Part shown: positions 32,781 through 43,556 of the stretch, piece after piece
Numbering within the stretch: position 1 is the stretch's first letter
How the letters are laid out: every line of letters starts with the position of its first letter
Origin: Russula earlei
Lineage: Eukaryota > Basidiomycota > Agaricomycetes > Russulales > Russulaceae
DNA: 53,318 nt
Assembly (NCBI GenBank): GCA_025769875.1
Contig: JAGFNK010000365.1
Coordinates: 1-53,318 of the forward strand
Direction: 5' to 3'
Program-made: the position numbers and the translations under genes
The notes under the pieces: model-generated
What the model was told of the DNA's origin: nothing
Database searches by the model: none
The model's input: the letters and a program-made list of their open reading frames with translations, nothing else

Positions 32781-33286
32781 TTACGCTGCCCCCTCGAATG
32801 TGCCTTCATCTTCGCACACACCCAACACGCCAAACAGCTCAGTGCGATGGAACATCTGTGCCGTCGCAATCGCATTTGGCATTCCCGCCCGAGGATCGGC
32901 GCCCCCTTCCATCAGCACACGTACAACATTGTCCTCGTGCTTGAACACAGCGCCCGAGATCGGCGACTGCCCACGATCGTTCAGTCGGTTCGGGTCCGCC
33001 CCACGCCCGAGGAGGCCGCGCACGAGCTCGGCATGGCCCGCATATGCCGCAAGCATCAAAAGCGTGTTGCCTATTCCAGAAAAAAAAATGCTGTGTGAAA
33101 AAATAGCGTCGCTGCGGGAAAGAAAAAGATGCGAACGTGCCTTTCTCATTCGAGAGATTGGGCGGAAGCCCCGCGTCGACGGCAGCGAGGAGCAACTCGG
33201 CATTGCCCCCGCGCGCGGCGTCGAACATGCGTTGCGCAAAGTCGAGGGTCTCTGGAGGTAGCTCTGATACTGTACGACGCGTTTCT
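32781..33286 (-). CDS. Small ankyrin-repeat protein
   Basis: On the minus strand an acceptor CAG (about 33287) precedes ETLDFAQRMFDAARGG, LLLAAVDAGLPPNLSNEKG. An intron with an apparent GC-AG border (GCACGT...GGAATAG, about 33071-33139) is followed by NTLLMLAAYAGHAELVRGLL, GADPNRLNDRGQSPISGAVF, DNVVRVLMEGGADPRAG, stop at 32781-32783. Two full ankyrin repeats and flanking partial ones are present. The organisation matches a small, widely distributed ankyrin family of about 130-150 residues. A short upstream exon (SSDLSDDD-like, near 33350-33380) probably exists but I could not find its ATG. Likely a protein-interaction module in the cytosol; partner unknown. Confidence 0.75.
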
Positions 33287-33421
33287 GTGGTCTGTCAGGG
33301 CGTCTGAGGTCTCAGCTAAGCAGGACATCAAAGAGATAATTGGCGCGGCTAACCATCGTCGTCGCTCAGATCAGATGATGCAACTATTAGATAAGCGCGG
33401 GAAAGGGGACGGCCAAGCCGA

Positions 33422-33942
33422 TTAAAAATTATTAAAAAAAATTAAAACAGTTAGGCGATGCGCCCTCATTCGGACACCATCGATTTCTCACGTATCTCTT
33501 CCTCAGCAACTATGATACTTTGAACACTGTATATAGTACCTTCTATCTACATACCCGATAAATATTTTTTTGACGAAAACTGTGTTGTGTAGTGAAATCA
33601 AAACATGGCTGTTTGTCATGCTTTGCCGACCGATGGCTGTGTCGTATTCAGTTGGTGGGTTCAACTCCCGGTGCCGGTGAAAGCCGAGAGCAAGCCTGGT
33701 GAGGCGCAGAAATACGTAACCGCTGTCAATGATGTTCAAGCCGAGACAGCCTTACAGTATTCATTTACGTTACAATGTACAGCATAGGCGATCAACTTTC
33801 TGCGCCCTTGACATCGACAGCCAAAAAAAAAAGACACCAGCCGAAACTCAATGGAGTTGTGTTTAAACCCTATTCACTCCCCCTAACGGCTGATCTGGAA
33901 TGCGGAATAACCGGGCGCTCTCCTATATCGCAGAGGTATATA
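33422..33942. other. Intergenic, nothing recognised
   Basis: Contains an A-rich stretch (33425-33450). No ORF with a recognisable domain. Confidence 0.4.
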
Positions 33943-34348
33943 CACGACGGGCAGGGAGGGATAAGTCGAGTCTGCTTATAGTCAACTCAGTGGACAATAA
34001 AAGTAAAATATTTCAAGTGCTGAGTAGGCTCTGTTGCGGCCACAAATTATATTACATAAGTAATGACTTTAGTTGAGCACGAAAAATGTGATAAAAAAGG
34101 TTAAATAAGGACAGTCAACTCATTTCGGCACAACATTTACCCTAGCCTGGCTAAAAGTTGTGCCGGAATGAGTAGACTGTCCTTATTTAACCTTTTTTGT
34201 CACATTTTTCGTGCTCAACTAAGGTCATTACTTATGTAATATAATTTGTGGCCGCAACAGAGCCTACTCAGCACTTGAAATATTTTACTTTTATTGTCCA
34301 CTGAGTTGACTATAAGCAGACTTGACTTATCCCTTCCTGCCCGTCGTG
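33943..34348. repeat. 406-bp near-perfect palindrome (foldback element)
   Basis: Two arms of about 190 bp (33943-34132 and 34160-34348) are near-perfect inverted repeats around a loop of about 20-25 nt (ATTTACCCTAGCCTGGCTAA). The outer ends are CACGACGGGCAG and its complement. The inner end is GGCACAAC / GTTGTGCC. No clear target duplication is visible (flanks TATATA and ATAATA). It ends 40 bp before the ATG of the BBE-like gene, so it supplies most of that promoter. Probably a foldback MITE. Confidence 0.9.
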
Positions 34349-34388
34349 ATAATACGTGGTGCATACTATATACGAATTTCAACCCAGA

Positions 34389-36189
34389 ATGTCTGACCTC
34401 GCCAACCTCAAGAAACCTTTCAAGGGAGACATCGTGACGCCCGGGGATGCAGATTATACCGATGCGATAGCCCGGTGGGCCAGAAATAGCGAGCGCCCCG
34501 CGCGTATTGTTGCCTTTGTGAAGGACACTCACGACGTCGCTCTCGCGCTCGAGCATGCTCGGAAGAACGGTCTCCAAATCGCCGTTCGCTGCGGCGGTCA
34601 CAGCCCCTCTGGTGCTTCTTCCTCAGAAGACGGCCTCGTCATCGACCTCTCGAGACATCTCAACTATGCAGTCGTCGATCCGGACAAGCGTACCGTGCGT
34701 GTCGGAGGAGGCACGTTGTGGGGGACTGTCGAGAAAGAGGCCATTCAGCATGGGCTGGCCACCGTTGCCGGAACCGTCAATCATGTATTTGTTGCTTCCC
34801 GCAGTGAGTTGCGTTTCATCCACTGACCGAGATACAGACAGGGGTTTCTGGGTACGTCCGTGTCTGGCAGCCACGACTGCTACCTCTTATACCACTCCTA
34901 GCCTCCTTCTTGGCGGCGGCTTCGGGTTTCTCACCGGTCAGCATGGCACCGTAGTCGACAACCTCATCCAGGTATGTCCCTCCTGTTCGTATTGCGTTGT
35001 CCTTCGTCGACAACGATATGCAGGCTACTATTGTGACTGCAAATGGAACGGCCCTCACTCTCAGCAAAGAAGAGAATGCGGACTTGTTCTGGGGCATCCG
35101 CGGAGGCGGCTCAAACTTTGGTGTCTGCACCGAATTCATCCTCAAACTACATCCGCAACGTCCCACGGTCTTCGCTGGCATAGTCATCTTCCCAGGCAAC
35201 GTCTTGGATGACTTGTTGACCGTGCTCCGTCAATGGTGGGCAACCGTTAAGGACAACGAAGGGATGCTTCAAATTCTTGGCCGAGATCCTTCCGGCAATG
35301 TGGGTGGTGAACCTCCAGCTGGTGACGGAGCACAGCGGCTCATGGCGGATTTACAGGATTGCATTCTTCTTTGCTTCTTTTACAATGGATCCGAGGAGGA
35401 TGGACGCAAGAATTTCCAGAGGTTCTATGATCTCAGTGAGTGTGAGAGTCGACACAACGCCTTATGGGATCTGACCCGAGCCATCAGAACCTGTCTTTGA
35501 TGGCGCTCACGAAATACCATTCGAAACGGTGAACACGCTTGCGGTTGGTCCCATCTCTTCTTTCTCCAAAATGTTACCTTGAACGTCTCTGGCCTAGAAC
35601 GAGATGTTCGCGCATGGTAGCAATTACTACCTGAAGAGCGTTTATCAGTCCGGCGGTCCCCAACCCGAAGTCGCGAAGAGCGTATTCAAGAAATTGTCCG
35701 AGCTTAACGCAGCGCCGGGGAATGAAATACAACACTTCTACATATTCGAATACATCCCTCACCGCGCAGTGATGTCCGTGCCCGAGGATGCCACCGCCTA
35801 TCCCCGCTCCTATCGCGGCATGACAGGATCCGCTCTCAAATGGCCTTTGAGTTCACCTGGCAATGACGAGGCCGCAAAGCGTGCGGCGCGTGAATTAACG
35901 AACATCGTCGCCGAGGTGGAAGCTAAAATATCGGGTGAGGATAACAGCGGATACGGGAATTTCAGTCAGCGTCACGTCCCACCTCTCGGCGTCGATCTAT
36001 AACTGAGCACTCGTCGTCATAGGTTCGGAGACGCAGACGAAGAAAACCGTCAACGGCGTCCAAGTGCTCGACGATTCGAACTCTCGGGTGTTGTTCGGAG
36101 CCAACTACGGCCGTCTGCAGCGCCTGAAAGCCAAATACGACCCAGAGAACGTGTTCTCGAAATGGTATCCGATCGACCCGAACCCCTGA
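34389..36189 (+). CDS. FAD-linked oxidase, berberine bridge enzyme (BBE)-like, copy 1
   Basis: A flavin oxidase of the BBE/VAO family that oxidises small molecules such as sugars, alcohols or secondary metabolites; the substrate is not predictable here. Eight exons and seven GT-AG introns splice without error. The FAD domain starts MSDLANLKKPF. The covalent-FAD His is in RCGGHSPSG. GGGTLWGTVEKEA and, after the first introns, NHTGVSGLLLGGGFGFLTGQHG follow. The usual second attachment Cys is absent (VNHTGVSG), so the flavin should be mono-covalent. Then NADLFWGIRGGGSNFGVCTEF, FYNGSEEDG, and the BBE C-terminal motif NYGRLQRLKAKYDPENVF. There is no signal peptide, so it is intracellular, unlike many secreted BBE-like proteins. 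The 3' end faces the paralogue at 36752. The palindrome at 33943-34348 lies just upstream. Confidence 0.92.
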
Positions 36190-36751
36190 TGCATGGCCTG
36201 ATGCCTGACCCTCGTGTCGTGTCGTGTCCTTTTTGTCGATGAGTTCCGCTGTAGGATTTCCGTTACCACACCCTTGTAGTTTCAGCCGGAAGAAAAATAC
36301 ATTGTTCCCGACCCGTTCATCATATACGACTACGATGAGATAGCGCCCTGCTCTGCCTGACTGGCAACTGTTGCTGTTGGCAGACGAAGTATTGACACAT
36401 GGTTGTTGCATCCCACCTATACTGTCATTCTCGGTACTACATTTGTGTGTCATGTTGCACGGCGTAGAGTGCAGCTAACAGTCAAGCAACTCGCTTTATG
36501 TGTCGCAAGAGAGCTGAGGTGTGGTGGTGCGAATGTATTACTTGTCTACATAGGTGTTATACCTCAATGTCCGAGGTGTAAGCATCTACTAAGTGAAGGC
36601 ATATGTAGCAAAGCCACAGACAGAACACTGCATCCCATTAACCATTCATTGTATTTCTTCTGACAGACACAACAAGGGTAACAACTCGACGGCGGCGGAT
36701 CAGCGTATTCCTACAATGCACTCTCAGATTGAAAGGTGACCGCTCAGAAAG
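36190..36751. other. Spacer between convergent BBE-like genes
   Basis: 562 bp of 3' flanks; no gene recognised. Confidence 0.5.
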
Positions 36752-38568
36752 TCAGGCGTCGGGGTTCGGAGCGATCGCAAACCATTTCGAGAACACGTTC
36801 TCGGGGTCGTACTTGGCTTTCAGGCGCTGTAGACGGCTGTAGTTGGGTCCGAACAACACCCGAGAGTTCGAGTCGTCGAGCACTTGGACCCCGTCGACGG
36901 TCGTCTTCGCTTCAGTCTCGGAGGCTATGAACCGGTCCTCAGTTGGTCAATAAATCGATGCCGATGGAGAGGCGGAACGCGATGGCTGACTGGTGTTCCC
37001 GTATATGCGGGCATTTCCGCCGGATACCCGAGCTTCTGCCTCGGCGACGATATTAGCGAGTTCACGTCCAGCACGCATCGCGGCCTCTTCGTTGCCAGGC
37101 GCACTCCGTGCCCATTTGAGAGTGGCCAATGAGACGGTGCGATTGGAGCGGGGATAGGCGGTGGCCTCTTCCGAGACGGTGGCGGTTACGCGCTGAGAGA
37201 CGTATTGGAACAAGTAGGAGTGTTGGACTTCGTTCCCCGGCGCTGCGTTAAGCTCGGACACTTTCTTGAACACGCTCTTCGTAACATCCGGTTGGGGACC
37301 GCCGGACAGAAGAACGCCATTCAGGTGATAATTGTTGCCATGCGTAAATACCGCATTCTACGCCAGGTTCGCTCAGGTAACGTTTGGAGGGAGAAAAAGA
37401 AAGGCGGCGAACCGCGAGGGTGTTTAAGGTTTCGAACGGAATCTCGCGAGCGCCATCAAAGACAGGTTCTGGTTGGGGGAGCCAATTTATCACGACCTGA
37501 GCGGATATCCTATCGTCCCACTCACTGAGGTCAAAAATTCTCTGGAAATTCTTGCGTCCTTCGTCCTCAGATCCATTGTAAAACAAGGAGAGGATAATGG
37601 CATCCTTTAAATCCGCCATGAATTGCATTATTTGCAAAAAAACCTGCATTACTCACATTACCGGAATGATCTTTGCCAAGAATTTGAAGTAACCCTTCGT
37701 TATCTTTAATGGTTGCCCACCATTGACGGAGCACGGTCGACAAGTCGTCCAAGACATTGGGTGGGAATATGACGATGCCGGCAAAGACAGTGCGACGTTG
37801 TGGATGTAGTTTGAGAATGAATTCGGTGCAGACACCAAAGTTTGAGCCGCCTCCGCGGATGCCCCAGAACAAGTCCGCATTCTCTTCTTCGCTGAGAGTG
37901 AGGACCGTTCCATTCGCGGTCACAAGAGTAGCCTGCATATAAAATTATCAAGGGAGAACAACGCAGTCCAGTAAGGGGACATTACCTGGAGAAGGTTATC
38001 GATTGCGAGGCCATGCTGACCTGTGAGAAACCCGTATCCGCCACCAAGAAGGAGGCTATGAATGTCGTAAGAACTGGCAGTTATCCTTGCCAGAGATGGA
38101 CGTACCCGGAAACCCCTACCTGTATCTTCGTCAGTGTCATATACAAATGCGTGACAGAGAAACGATACATACGTGGTTGATATCCGAGGAGACGGTGGCC
38201 AGTCCATGCTGAATGGCCTCTTTGTCGACAGTGCCCCACAATGTTCCTCCTCCCACGCGCACGGTACGCTTCTCCGGATCGACTACTGCATAGTTGAGAT
38301 GACGAGAGAGATCGATCACAAGGCCGTCTTCCGCAGAAGATGAACCGGAAGTGGAATGGCCGCCGCAGCGAACGGCAACTTGGAGACCGTACTTCCGAGC
38401 GTAATCGAGTGCGAGGGCAACGTCGTGAGTGTCCTTCACGAAGGCAACGATACGGGCGCGGCGCTCGGCATTGGTAGCCCACCGAGCTATCGCTTCAGTA
38501 TAGCCTGCATCTTCGGGGGTGACGACATCCCCCTTGAAAGACTGCTTGAGAGTGGAGATACCGGACAT
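36752..38568 (-). CDS. FAD-linked oxidase, BBE-like, copy 2 (convergent paralogue)
   Basis: Minus-strand paralogue of the 34389-36189 gene with the same seven intron positions. ATG 38568 gives MSGISTLKQSFKGDVVTPED. FAD His in RCGGHSTSGSS, GGGTLWGTVDKEA, NHVGVSGLLLGGGYGF, NADLFWGIRGGGSNFGVCTEF, then after a GTGAGT...TTTAAAG intron DAIILSLFYNGSEDEG, and at the end NYSRLQRLKAKYDPENVF and a stop at 36754-36752. The shared intron next to GN|D removes a stretch that otherwise looks coding in both genes. A TATATAA box lies about 45 bp before the ATG (near 38612). It appears intact and is clearly a local inverted duplication of copy 1, diverged by roughly one fifth of residues by eye. Confidence 0.9.
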
Positions 38569-39348
38569 CGTTTTGTACGATGCATCTCCCCTCCCACACA
38601 CTAGCCGTTATATAGGTGAACGACGACACAGGAGAGTCCGGATCCGGACCTTCCGCCCGCATTCTGGATCCACTTGAATCGTCACAGGGGTGGACCAACA
38701 TGGTTTAGGCTAGGTTCAGTTGACACTTGGGGTCTACGTCGAATTTTTTGAGGGATGGGATGATGCATGTGATGGCTAGAACGGAAAGGGGACCGTCGCG
38801 TTAGACTGAGGCTTAAATTACATTCAAAGGCGCTGTTGTAATTTACAACGCTGTTAATTGACCCTTTATATAGTATAGACCAAACGATCTCAGGTCGGTG
38901 GCGCCAGCAGCGGAGTTGGTTCTCGCTCGGAAAGCCCACCCAACGCATTTTCGACTTCAATCCTTCACCTGTATCTGTGCCGACCCGTGCTTGAGACAAT
39001 GAAGTGTCGTAGGAAGCCAACGCTGGCGTTCAACCAACCTTCGACCTGGTGCGGTAACTGCTTAATTATGGCTACCCGTATCTCAGGCACGACCTGAAAA
39101 TGACGGCATGTCATGTCGAATGAACTCAGCCTCGTTGTCATATACTGTATACAACCGTCCTTATGCCCAAATCAACCGCTGGCAGTCTAGTTTGTTACGC
39201 GCGACATCACAATGGTACACCTGAGACCAATGTGATCGAGGGAGGCCACTGGCATATTCAATTGAAAGTCGAACGCCGGCGCACGGTGACATGTACATAA
39301 ATGCGACCCGACACCCCGCACTAGTCAGTATCTTCCCTCCCCTCTTCC
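38569..39348. other. Divergent intergenic region (BBE copy 2 / sedolisin)
   Basis: About 780 bp with a TATA-like box for each gene (TATATAA near 38612 for the minus gene; ACATAAAT near 39296 for the plus gene). No ORF with a recognisable domain. Confidence 0.5.
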
Positions 39349-42019
39349 ATGCTGTTGTCATTCCTTCAGATTCTCGCCATCAGTTCCTTGGTGGCTGCCG
39401 CTCCTTCTCGTCGTGCAAACTATGTCGTCCATGAGAGGCGCGCTGCAGAGCCCGTCACCTGGATGAAGTCTCGTCGACTGGATCCCGACAAGGTCCTCCC
39501 GCTTCGCATCGGTCTAGCTCAGCAAAACTTGCACGAGCTCGAGGACTTGCTCATGTCCGTCGCGCATCCTGACTCGCCGACGTTTGGCCAGCACTGGTCC
39601 CCGGAGAGGGTCGCCGAACACTTTGCTCCCAGCGAGGACACTATCTCCACGGTCAAGCTATGGTTGATCAACGAGGGCTTCCGTGGCGACCGGATTCGCG
39701 TCTCTCCAAGCAAAGGATGGATCGACGTCAATGCGACCGCTTCCGAGGTTGAGTCCCTGCTGGATGCAGAATACCACGTATACACGCATCCGTCTGGCCA
39801 TGAGCAGATCGGTTTGTGCTGCGCTGTTATGGGCCGTCTACATATAGCGTGTCTGATCTATTTTGATTTTATGCGGTAGGCTGCGAGTCGTACGCACTGC
39901 CCGACCACATCCGCGAGCACGTCGACCTCATCAAACCGACGGTCCATTTCCTCCACCGTGTTCCATCCCCCATCCAAAAACGCTCCAATTCCACTACCAA
40001 GCTCGGTGGCCCATCTCAGTTTAAAGGGCCGAAAACGAACGGCACCGTAGTAGCTAGCTCGACACCCTTCCCTATATCAACTTGCGATCAGTTCATCACC
40101 CCAGACTGTCTGCGCGAGCTGTACGAGATCGACTACAAGCCGCAAGTGCCACATAAGAATTCATATGGCATCGGTCTGCCCTAATTCCGTGAGCTCCCTC
40201 GCGTCTTTCTGACCCCTCTCAGTCGAGTTCACGCCGCAAGCCTACCTTGGAAGCGATTTGGACATGTTCTTCGGGTTTGCACCCCTCATTCCAAAATTTC
40301 ATTGTCTTGTCATAATACTTATTATAGGCTGTTCGGCCATGATCAAGATCATAAAAGGCCCGAGCTTGTCTCTATTGACGGAGGTAGGTGGTTGTAGGCT
40401 ACCTTCGATTCTCACAGCGGATGAATTCTTGAATATAGGCGTTGTTCAGACGACGAACCAGCTGCTCGGGTTCAACTCGGAGAGCGATCTCGATCTCGAA
40501 TACGCAATGGTGCTATCCAACCCCACGCCCATAAAATTGCTCCAAACTGGGGATCTCTTCGAAGGTGTGCCTTCGGAAAACTGCAGTGACCATTGTTTGA
40601 CAATCTGACCCCATAATTTTGTAGGGGCTGGTTTTGACAACTGGTTGGACGCCGTCGATAAATCCTATTGCACATTTGACGGGGGTGATGACCCTGTTCA
40701 AGTAAATACTATATTTTTTCCAGTACTTCTTACACTTCTTACCTTATACCTCCAGGACGGCATTTATCCTGACCCGGTCCCGGGGGGTTTCAATCGTATG
40801 TCCACACGAGAGGGTTGTATCGCCCAAGCTTATGATCATCCGCAGACCCCGAGTCTTGTGGGATCATTAAACCGCCACATGTCGTATCCGTCTCGTATGG
40901 TGAGGATGAAGATGGTCTGTCGGAGCATTATGCAAAACGTCAATGCCATGAGTATGGAAAGCTCGGCTTGATGGGCTCGACAATTTTGTACAGCTCTGGC
41001 GATTTCGGTGTGGCCGGAACCAACGGTTTTTGCCCAGATGGCAAATTCAACCCTACGTTCCCAGCAACATGCCCTTACGTTACTGCTGTTGGAGCAACAC
41101 AGATCACCCCAGGCAAGACGGTTCATGATCCGGAGGTCGCTTGCGAGAAATTCATTTTCAGTGGTGGTGGATTTAGCACTATGTTCCCCATGCCAGAGTA
41201 CCAGGAACGGGCGGTTAAAGAGTACCTCGAAAATAATCCCCCCACCCTACACAGCAGCACAATATAGCAACTCCGGAAAGGTATAGATGTGCCATAGAGA
41301 ACTTAATTTCCTTTATGCTAATTCGTCTGCCAGGTTCGCGCATTCCCTGATTTGTCGGCCAATGGGTCAGGTTTTTCAATAGTATTACCCCGCCACCAAA
41401 TTGATTCAGCTTTTTAGTGCAAACTACGTCGTTGCTATCGATGGCAATCTTGTGCTTGTTTATGGGACGTCAGCCTCGTCGCCGGTTGTGGGCTCCATTA
41501 TCACATTGATTAATGACGCTCGAATTGCCCACGATAAGGGACCAATCGGTCAGTCGTTATCGTACTTTGTTTTCGCGCCTCAACACACTCATCTTCGTAT
41601 TCACAGGTTTCATCAATCCTCTCGTGTGTATGCTTCAATAATTCTTTGATCGTCTTGTGATAACTGTGTAGATCTACGACAAACGCTTCTCTGATGCGTT
41701 CAACGACATCACCTCGGGAAGCAACCCAGGCTGCAGTGAGTCGTCATGATACATCGCTTTCTTTCCGTCTCTTCTTACGATCGCGCCGTGGCTTGCAGAC
41801 ACACCCGGTTTCCCTGCGTGAGTTATATATTTCCTCTCCGTCCTCTCGCTTGTCAAAGGGTCCTGATTTTGCGGTATTATCTAGCGCCAAGGGTTGGGAC
41901 CCGGTAACGGGTAAGTTTTTTGGAGACTTTTAGTCCATTGTATTTCTAACCTGTTGTCTGCAGGAGTTGGCACGCCAAACTTGAAAAAGCTACTTGACAA
42001 GTTTGTGAAATTGCCTTGA
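39349..42019 (+). CDS. Secreted sedolisin-family (S53) peptidase, one apparent frameshift
   Basis: An acid serine-carboxyl peptidase of the tripeptidyl-peptidase/aorsin type. A signal peptide (MLLSFLQILAISSLVAAAPS) is followed by a pro-kumamolisin domain (RIGLAQQNLHELEDLL, SPTFGQHWSPERVAEHF), then the catalytic domain NSYGIVEFTPQAYLG, ESDLDLEYAM (the E-x3-D catalytic pair), SVSYGEDEDG, YSSGDFGVAG (oxyanion Asp), FSGGGFS, YGTSASSPVVG (nucleophile Ser), KGWDPVTGVGTPN and a stop at 42017-42019. About thirteen short introns resolve well. In the exon with EYLENN, a C6 run (41238-41243) has one C too many: the next codons (PPYTAAQYSNSGK) are in the +1 frame. All other exons are intact, so this is either a recent pseudogene lesion or a homopolymer sequencing error. 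Confidence 0.9.
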
Positions 42020-42046
42020 TGCGACCTCGCGGGTATATCAAAAACA

Positions 42047-42105
42047 ATTATGCCATTCGTTTACTTGCCATTCGTTTAGCTGTCCATTCGTTTACCATTC
42101 GATAC
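42047..42105. repeat. Short tandem repeat CCATTCGTTTA, four copies
   Basis: Four copies or near-copies of CCATTCGTTTA with 4-5 bp spacers just downstream of the sedolisin stop codon. Confidence 0.8.
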
Positions 42106-42334
42106 CACCTGTCTTGCGGTAGCCACAGCTCTACGCTCTTGCTTTCTGTTTAGGCTAGTTCTGTCATTAATTGGACATTTGAGGCGTTAGGTGCACGCGG
42201 CGCCAGGGCGCATAGATACTAGATAACTTCAGCGCGTGGGCACGAACACCTTATTTGATCTATTCATCCAAGTCAACGAAGTATGGGTAAGCGAGTGATA
42301 TTTATCTCGCGCGGGAAGAACACCGAGGCTCGTC

Positions 42335-42678
42335 TATATAAAACCAGGGCTTTCGGAGGCCGCGTATCAAAAGCACAGGCGCTAACCTACTATAGGGTTT
42401 TAGTCTAGTTTAGTCCGAGTGACGCTCGCCGGGCTCCTGAGGTGCGTACTCCTCAGGCTCTTGTCATCCGCAACGTCTCATCTGTCTCATCCATGTAAAG
42501 GCGTTATTGAGATTTGCTGTTACTTGGCCCTCTGACTCATCCTAAACGTGTCATAATGCTAGTCATCACCAACAAAATTGTCCCTCAGTCTGACCTTACT
42601 CCTGAGATGGAGGTCCTTGATGTTACTACACCTGATGCCTTGCTCCTAGCCTTCTTCCAAGGTATAGAGCAACACTGA
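42335..42678 (+). promoter_or_regulatory. TATA-containing promoter-like segment and a 40-codon ORF
   Basis: CTATATAAAACC at 42334-42345 is followed by a CpG-containing leader with the small palindrome GCTCCTGAGG...CCTCAGGC (42435-42462), and an ATG at 42556 opening 40 codons (MLVITNKIVPQSDL). It could be the end of an LTR with the start of a gag, or a degraded gene. CpG density collapses right after it. Confidence 0.3.
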
Positions 42679-43556
42679 GGAGAGAATGAAGCAGACTCAC
42701 ATCCCCCTCACCTTTTCAGACACCCAACCTCCCTGAATGGGACATTGTCTTGCCCTCCAGCATGCTCAACCAGGCCACCCATCCTGGAGAGCCTTGAGTA
42801 TTGTAGCATGCCACCATGAGCACATAGAGTTGATGTTGCTATGATCTGAAGGTGGGTATGGTCAGAGAGAAACTGAGGGGAGCAAGCACCTTGTGTGTGG
42901 TTGTTTGGCTTCTTGACTTTTGTAGACAAGTGCAAGTGGGAGAGGCACAAAAGGGAAATCCTATTCTTGGAAACAGTAACTGGGCAGGAGGCATGATGAA
43001 AGGGAATCTAGACTGAGTGAGATCAAACTATGATGAAAGAGAGAGGGCATAAGGGATAGCTTGATATATGATGTGTCACATGTGCATAGGGGTGAGTACA
43101 AGTCATGTGATATACCTGGCCAGCAGGCTCACACATCTTACACCTCCTGGGGGGTTGACTGTCCCCAGTCAAACCTTCTTGAGTTAGCTTTGGCCTTGTG
43201 CATGTGGTCTTGTTTCCATGCCAGAGTGGTGGGCATGTTGCAGTGAAGCAGTGAGGTGGCATGGCATGCTTGTGGCATGTCAAATGTGTTGTTGTGCCTT
43301 GTGGTGTTGCCAAGTGTCAGCTGCATTGTTGTTGTTGCTGCTGCTGTCAATGCAGAGGCAATGGCAGTGGCAAGTGCAAGTGTAGTGGTGAGAGAGGCTG
43401 GTGGTGCTGGAGGGTGAGAGTCATGGGAGATGGAGGCAACAGAGAAGAGGGTGTTGTGAATCAAAGCCAAGGCCTGGCCAAGTACCTCTCCATTTCACTC
43501 AAATAACCATTCCTACTTTGTATCTTCTATCTGCCTCTACTTTCAAGGACCATTCC
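42679..43556. other. CpG-poor repeat sequence; contains inverted copy of 5127-5330
   Basis: 43250-43455 on the minus strand matches 5127-5330 on the plus strand. Around 43085-43135 there is a GGGTGAGTACAAGTCATGTGA...CAGCAGGCTCACAC block that also occurs, diverged, at 15900-15945 and, inverted, at 17535-17572. No gene. Confidence 0.5.

Noticed and set aside
34215..34601. Minus-strand ORF over the palindrome and BBE exon 1
   Set aside because: Antisense shadow of a conserved exon plus palindrome sequence, with no domain.
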